Source of the DNA: JAYGED01 sp046582565
Lineage (GTDB): Bacteria; Pseudomonadota; Alphaproteobacteria; JAAXGF01
NCBI GenBank assembly: GCA_046582565.1
Contig: JAYGED010000112.1
Span: forward strand, 1-7,221
Direction: 5' to 3'
Length of the DNA stretch: 7,221 bases
Of the stretch, positions 5,571-7,221 are shown piece by piece. The translations under genes and the position numbers were made by a program. The stretch's first letter is position 1. Every line of letters starts with the position of its first letter. Under the pieces are notes generated by a model that worked only from the letters and a program-made list of their open reading frames with translations, searched no databases and was not told the origin of the DNA.

Positions 5571-6344
5571 ATGGAGGCTTTAATCGTACAGCGCAGTCAG
5601 GTTCCGGTGGAATTGGACGAAGGCTCGGCCGTCAAGCGTATCGGACTGGTAGTGCTGTCAACAGACCTCACCTTCGAGCGCGACTTTCAAAGAGTCTGTT
5701 CAGCGGATCAGGTCGGTCTGTACGCCAACAGGGTGTTGTTTGAGAACCCGACAACGCCCGAAAATCTGCGCCGCATGCTGCCACGCATCCGGGACGCCGC
5801 AGAACTCATTGCAGATGGATCTGACCTGGATGCCGTGTGTTATGGCTGCACGTCCGCAACCGTGGTGATCGGTGATCAGCCCATCGAGGAAGCAATCCAT
5901 GGAGCAAAGCCTGGCGTTCCGGTCATCACGCCATCCGGAGCAGGAGCCCTTGGCTTGAAAGCTGTAGGCGCCCGACGCATCAGCATTTTGACGCCTTACA
6001 GTGTCGAGGTGAGCGCTCCATTTGCGGACTATTTCGCGTCACGCGGCTTTGATGTCGTGAACTTGGAATGCCTCGGACTCGGCGATGACAGAGATATTGC
6101 TCGGGTCTCGCGCAAAACGATCCTGGATGCTGCAAAAAAAGCGGTTGCGCCTGAAGCTGACGCAGTATTCCTGTCCTGCACGGCTCTTAGGGCCGTTGAG
6201 TGCATCGATGAGGTCGAACAGGTTATTGGCAAACCAGCAGTCAGTTCCAATCAAGCAAGCATCTGGCTAAGCCTTCGGCGCGCGGGCATCGAGGACGCTA
6301 TACCCGGATATGGGCGGCTTTTGATGCTGGGAGTGCCTGACTAG
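5571..6344 (+). CDS. Asp/Glu racemase superfamily protein, EutA-like (ectoine utilisation / maleate isomerase / arylmalonate decarboxylase group)
   Basis: This 257-residue protein has the two-cysteine active site of the Asp/Glu racemase superfamily: C93 in VCYGCTSATVVIGD and C203 in FLSCTALRAVE. Members racemise, isomerise or decarboxylate small carboxylates without cofactors. The segments ENPTTPENLRRMLPRI (58-73), EAIHGAKPGVPVITPSGAGA (107-126) and KPAVSSNQAS (221-230) match what I know of EutA from ectoine catabolism more closely than maleate isomerase, though its exact reaction is not well settled. No eutBCDE partner is present here. The first 20 residues look like an extra tail before the first strand (RIGLVVLST). 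The ATG at 5571 has AAAGGG upstream. Codon use is less GC-biased than in the genes to the left, suggesting a separate origin. Its stop overlaps the end of a broken cyclase gene on the other strand. Confidence 0.82.
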   Translation: MEALIVQRSQVPVELDEGSAVKRIGLVVLSTDLTFERDFQRVCSADQVGLYANRVLFENPTTPENLRRMLPRIRDAAELIADGSDLDAVCYGCTSATVVIGDQPIEEAIHGAKPGVPVITPSGAGALGLKAVGARRISILTPYSVEVSAPFADYFASRGFDVVNLECLGLGDDRDIARVSRKTILDAAKKAVAPEADAVFLSCTALRAVECIDEVEQVIGKPAVSSNQASIWLSLRRAGIEDAIPGYGRLLMLGVPD

Positions 6345-6460
6345 AGACCTCTATTGGCATTGAGGATACCGGCCTCGTCCTTGCCCATCAGCAGTGAGTA
6401 GCCGGCCACGTCAGCTGACATAATCGCTGCAAGCCTGCGTTCGGTGCCTTCCTCCGCCAC
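6341..6460 (-). pseudogene. N-terminal stub of class III adenylate/guanylate cyclase
   Basis: Read on the minus strand, a GTG at 6460 with GGGGAGG five bases upstream (6472-6466) starts a 39-codon frame. Residues 5-29 contain GTERRLAAIMSADVAGYS followed by LLMGKDE. This is the typical opening of alphaproteobacterial class III cyclases, including the metal-binding Asp (D17) of the catalytic domain. The similarity stops near residue 35 (about position 6358) and TAG follows at 6343-6341. The remaining catalytic domain, and any C-terminal TPR or AAA part such proteins often have, is absent. The cut coincides with the end of the EutA-like gene: the two stop codons overlap on opposite strands. The best explanation is that the EutA-bearing segment replaced the rest of the cyclase. 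The stub is too short to function. Confidence 0.72.
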
Positions 6461-6866
6461 GAAGTCCTCCCCGGACCCCCGCTGGTTATGGATGGCAGTC
6501 TATGGAACGTTGATATCCAATCAAGAAAAGACCCCGCCATGGAGTATGGCGGTTCAAACCGCTTACGTCTCACCGCTTCAGTATAAAAATTACGACTGTG
6601 ATCAGTTGTCCATGGAAGCTGAACGAGTGTCTGCCCGGACAATCGCACTTTACGGCAGCCTCAAGGACACGGCGGACACTGACGAGATCCAGATGGGCGT
6701 CGGCCTGATCTTGCTCTGGCCAGTTCTCTTCTTTCTTGAAGGCGGTGACGACCCCCGTGCAACAGAATACTCACGCCTCAAAGGCGAGCGAGATGCTGTT
6801 GAAAAGGTGTCGGTTCAGAAAAAATGCGGCATCCAGTTTCAAACATTTACGCCCTCGGAAGGCTGA
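6444..6866 (+). CDS. Small membrane-anchored protein, probably with a lost signal peptide
   Basis: The frame encodes up to 140 residues. From about residue 40 (YVSPLQYKNYDCDQL) it resembles a recurrent family of short alphaproteobacterial lipoprotein-like hypotheticals: a YVSP..Y..YDCDQ start, a charged helix, one hydrophobic segment (MGVGLILLWPVLFFLEGG, residues 84-101), then a basic RLKGE..AVEKVSVQKKC tail (to C128). I recall no assigned function. Such proteins normally begin with a lipoprotein signal and lipobox Cys. Here residues 1-35 are hydrophilic, lack any signal, and the first five or six codons are antisense to the cyclase stub. The true start may be 6444, 6492 or ATG 6546, none with a proper ribosome site. 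I regard it as an N-terminally truncated gene, perhaps inactive. Confidence 0.5.
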   Translation: MPSSATKSSPDPRWLWMAVYGTLISNQEKTPPWSMAVQTAYVSPLQYKNYDCDQLSMEAERVSARTIALYGSLKDTADTDEIQMGVGLILLWPVLFFLEGGDDPRATEYSRLKGERDAVEKVSVQKKCGIQFQTFTPSEG

Positions 6867-6970
6867 AAGATATCTGACGTCAGTACTTAGGCTCAGGATT
6901 TATGATCGAGTGGAGGCGCGAGCGCATAATGATGTTTGTTGCTAAGACAAAATGTAGCGTCATGCGCGCT
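6867..6970. other. Short spacer before insertion element
   Basis: These 104 bases between the small-protein stop and the IS end show no gene and no clear hairpin. They contain TTTATGATCG and CATAATGATG, which are AT-rich but not a recognisable promoter. Confidence 0.4.
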
Positions 6971-7221
6971 TGGTCTTCCCCCCATGAGTTGGTCCATCCC
7001 TATAGTTAGTAGAGGAGGATCAAGACATGGGAATCAAACGACACAGACCGGAACAGATCGTCACCAAGCTACGGCAGGTTGAAGTGCTTGTCGGCCAAGG
7101 GGTGGCGCGGCTTGATGCGATCAGAGAAGTTTGCATAACGGAGCAGACGTTTTAGCGATGGCGCAAGCAGTACGGTGGGATGGGAACGGTTCAACTGAAG
7201 GAACTCAACCGTCTTCAGAAG
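6971..7221 (+). mobile_element. Left end of an IS3-family insertion sequence (IS407/IS511-like), cut by the window edge
   Basis: The end begins TGGTCTTCCCCCC at 6971, matching the TG..CTGCCCCC ends of the IS407-type branch of the IS3 family. The AGTTAGTAGAGGAGGATCA leader and an orfA start at 7027 follow. Right end, orfB and target duplication lie outside the window, so completeness cannot be judged. The exact left boundary is inferred from the end motif. Confidence 0.65.
7027..7221 (+). pseudogene. IS3-family transposase OrfA with internal stop
   Basis: The frame starts at ATG 7027 with GAGGAGG (7012-7018) eight bases upstream. It begins MGIKRHRPEQIVTKLRQVEV, the usual opening of IS3-family OrfA, the helix-turn-helix protein that recognises the element's ends. 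Codon 43 (7153-7155) is TAG, where the family has Tyr or Trp in the QT-Y/F-Y-RWR motif. The frame then continues intact (RWRKQYGG, then a leucine-repeat-like KELNRLQK) to the window edge. The element is therefore probably unable to move on its own, unless the stop is a sequencing error or is bypassed. The QYGG and leucine-zipper start confirm the family. Confidence 0.78.

Noticed and set aside
1..7221. tRNA, rRNA, riboswitch or defence-system genes
   Set aside because: I looked for conserved tRNA arms, rRNA segments, glycine-riboswitch-like leaders before the SHMT-like gene, and nuclease or helicase motifs. None was visible.

Overview
This window reads as high-GC proteobacterial DNA, most likely from an alphaproteobacterium. 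That is an inference from the gene families, the class III cyclase remnant, the short palindromic repeats and the IS3-type element. It has two parts. Positions 287-5271 hold four large, intact, high-GC genes. Positions 5272-7221 are a visibly less GC-rich patchwork of one intact gene, gene stubs and insertion-sequence ends.

Left part. A Rieske non-heme iron oxygenase of the quaternary-amine demethylase type (287-1477, minus strand) is divergent from a GcvA-like LysR regulator (1576-2487, plus). The 98-bp gap between them carries a perfect inverted repeat. A roughly 500-bp non-coding stretch follows, with an array of AATGTC...GACATT palindromes. Next comes a well-started but truncated N-terminus of a trimethylamine/dimethylamine dehydrogenase-like flavoenzyme (2993-3076). 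A phytanoyl-CoA dioxygenase (PhyH/EctD-like) family 2-oxoglutarate oxygenase (3096-3884) lies just after it, and then a PLP enzyme of the serine hydroxymethyltransferase family (3985-5271). The last protein keeps the PLP lysine but has Thr, His and Thr where ordinary SHMT has Tyr, Tyr and His. This points to alpha-methylserine hydroxymethyltransferase or aldolase chemistry rather than housekeeping GlyA.

Right part. An intact EutA-like Asp/Glu racemase superfamily protein (5571-6344) ends exactly where a 39-codon stub of a class III adenylate/guanylate cyclase, on the opposite strand, is cut off (6341-6460). A small membrane-anchored protein that seems to have lost its secretion signal follows (to 6866). 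At the right edge is the left end of an IS3-family element whose orfA carries an in-frame TAG.

Working model (inference): the Rieske enzyme, regulator, lost amine dehydrogenase, 2-OG oxygenase and SHMT variant are parts of a cluster for oxidative breakdown of methylated or branched amines and amino acids. An N-methyl or hydroxymethyl group would be passed to or from folate at the SHMT-like step. No reductase partner for the Rieske enzyme is visible here. Stubs on both sides show that the locus has been rearranged by deletion and insertion.
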